From the NCBI RefSeq assembly GCF_030733425.1, contig NZ_JASHIZ010000017.1, forward strand, positions 36,101-100,100: a stretch of 64,000 nt of DNA. Reading direction: 5' to 3'. The notes beneath the pieces were generated by a model, which searched no databases, was not told the DNA's origin, and saw only the letters and a list, made by a program, of their open reading frames with translations. The DNA is from Roseovarius sp. MMSF_3350. GTDB lineage: Bacteria; Pseudomonadota; Alphaproteobacteria; Rhodobacterales; Rhodobacteraceae. Positions 63,392 through 64,000 of this stretch are shown here, in pieces; position 1 is the stretch's first letter; every line of letters begins with the position of its first letter. A program made the translations under genes and the position numbers.

Positions 63392-63788
63392 GGGCGAAAC
63401 CCGGGTCATGACGCGAGCCAATGTCGCAGATGCGGGCACGGTCGGGCTTTCCATGCTCGCGATCCACTGGTCGGTGTGCGGGGCAACAGCACGTGCCATC
63501 ATCATAGCCCACGGTCTGCCGGAGGTGTCCGCGTCCGGCTGGCCAAAATACCGCTGGTCAGATGTCTGGCGGCTCGAGGGCGCTGGCCTTGTGCCGCCAT
63601 GTGATTGGGCTGACTTCCGAAAGCCGCTGCTGCGCGCCTCGGACCTCACCGGTCTCGATGTGAAGGGCCGCTCCGCGCGCACCTGGCGCCGCAATGTCGA
63701 GACCGGCCGCATGCCGTCGATCCGGCTTTCCAACAACGTGTGCCGCATCCGGCAATGCACCTTTCTCGCGATGGCTCCATATGTGTGA
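63381..63788 (+). CDS. Unknown small protein, possible DNA-binding partner
   Basis: The frame has 135 codons; ATG 63408 is an alternative start. Sequence such as 'GWPKYRWSDVWRLEGAG' and 'LRASDLTGLDVKGRSARTWRRNVETGRMPSIRLSNNVCRIR' resembles HTH_17-like recognition helices with a wing ('GRMPSIRL..NVCRIR'). Family not identified. The overlap with the upstream gene suggests coupled expression. Confidence 0.6.
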   Translation: MTHEGETRVMTRANVADAGTVGLSMLAIHWSVCGATARAIIIAHGLPEVSASGWPKYRWSDVWRLEGAGLVPPCDWADFRKPLLRASDLTGLDVKGRSARTWRRNVETGRMPSIRLSNNVCRIRQCTFLAMAPYV

Positions 63789-64000
63789 CGATGGCTTCTG
63801 CTCTTGGCCGGGATTTACCCGGTTTGGCCGCCAGTACCCCGTAATTGCGGTGGTTTCACCCAGACCTATGGCCACAGACATGGCCTGTCTCTGGGGGTGC
63901 CTATGGGTGAATTGGCCGCCGTTTTGGGATCTTGACCGGGACTTGCGCAAGCAGCGGCCGGGGCCGGGTGAACCCTCGTGACCGCCTGTCGCGGCCCTGG
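63789..64000. other. Window end, no convincing gene
   Basis: There is no recognisable gene. An imperfect inverted repeat CCCAGA...TCTGGG around 63862-63898 encloses two direct ATGGCC copies; significance unknown. The intact tRNA-Phe expected at the island's right end is not in this stretch. Confidence 0.4.

Overview
The window reads as a high-GC alphaproteobacterial chromosome. It is most likely Rhodobacteraceae (Roseobacter/Rhodobacter group), judged from codon use, an OxyR/KatG pair, a RegA/PrrA-type regulator, abundant TRAP transporters and a TamA/TamB pair. No species is assigned. Two parts can be separated. Bases 1 to about 21.3 kb are ordinary, compact core genome. From 21,346 to the end of the window is a mobile, defence-rich genomic island whose right boundary is not seen.

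Core part: tamA (3' part) and tamB; oxyR divergent from katG; a RegA-type response regulator; a DCC thiol-disulfide protein; an ABC1-family kinase; a DUF2256 zinc-binding protein; a five-gene peptide-type ABC importer (binding protein, two permeases, two ATPases) with a small antisense gene inside it; and a tripartite TRAP transporter whose small membrane subunit carries an unusual TM2/coiled-coil N-terminal extension.

Island: it starts at a 54-bp 3' fragment of a tRNA-Phe gene (attachment site) followed by a tyrosine integrase. Cargo in order: a CstB-like persulfide dioxygenase/rhodanese and a DUF442 phosphatase-like protein; a decayed DUF421 gene; an HWE-family sensor kinase; an unknown two-gene membrane cassette; IS debris; a TRAP operon with a PEP-mutase/isocitrate-lyase-family enzyme and a GntR regulator; IS66, IS256, IS3 and IS1182 elements; and an orphan NYN-domain nuclease.

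The defence core is 42.1-59.0 kb and holds two adjacent modules, each with its own BrxR/CapW-like WYL regulator. Module 1 is WYL - SNF2 helicase with C-terminal DUF3883 - 133-aa protein - DUF1156 adenine methyltransferase - HEPN/DUF499 ATPase. It is related to parts of BREX/DISARM-like modification systems but lacks PglZ and the other hallmark genes. Module 2 is a WYL regulator divergent from a three-gene, TGATG-coupled operon: a ComEC-like metallo-beta-lactamase protein with a Ser/Ala-rich tail ending in Gly, a single-chain E2-E1-JAB ubiquitin-like conjugation protein, and a patatin phospholipase. It looks like type II CBASS with the cyclase replaced by a metallo-beta-lactamase protein, and it is the most interesting candidate system in the window. 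A palindrome lies within its predicted promoter.

The right end (59-64 kb) has an IS21 fragment, a uracil-DNA glycosylase-like gene broken at a poly-C tract, a GIY-YIG remnant, and a plasmid-like block: a KfrA-like coiled-coil protein with a palindromic operator, a RepA-like AAA ATPase, a 58-bp near-perfect hairpin (candidate replication or transfer origin) and two small DNA-binding proteins. This suggests an integrative element with plasmid-type maintenance functions.
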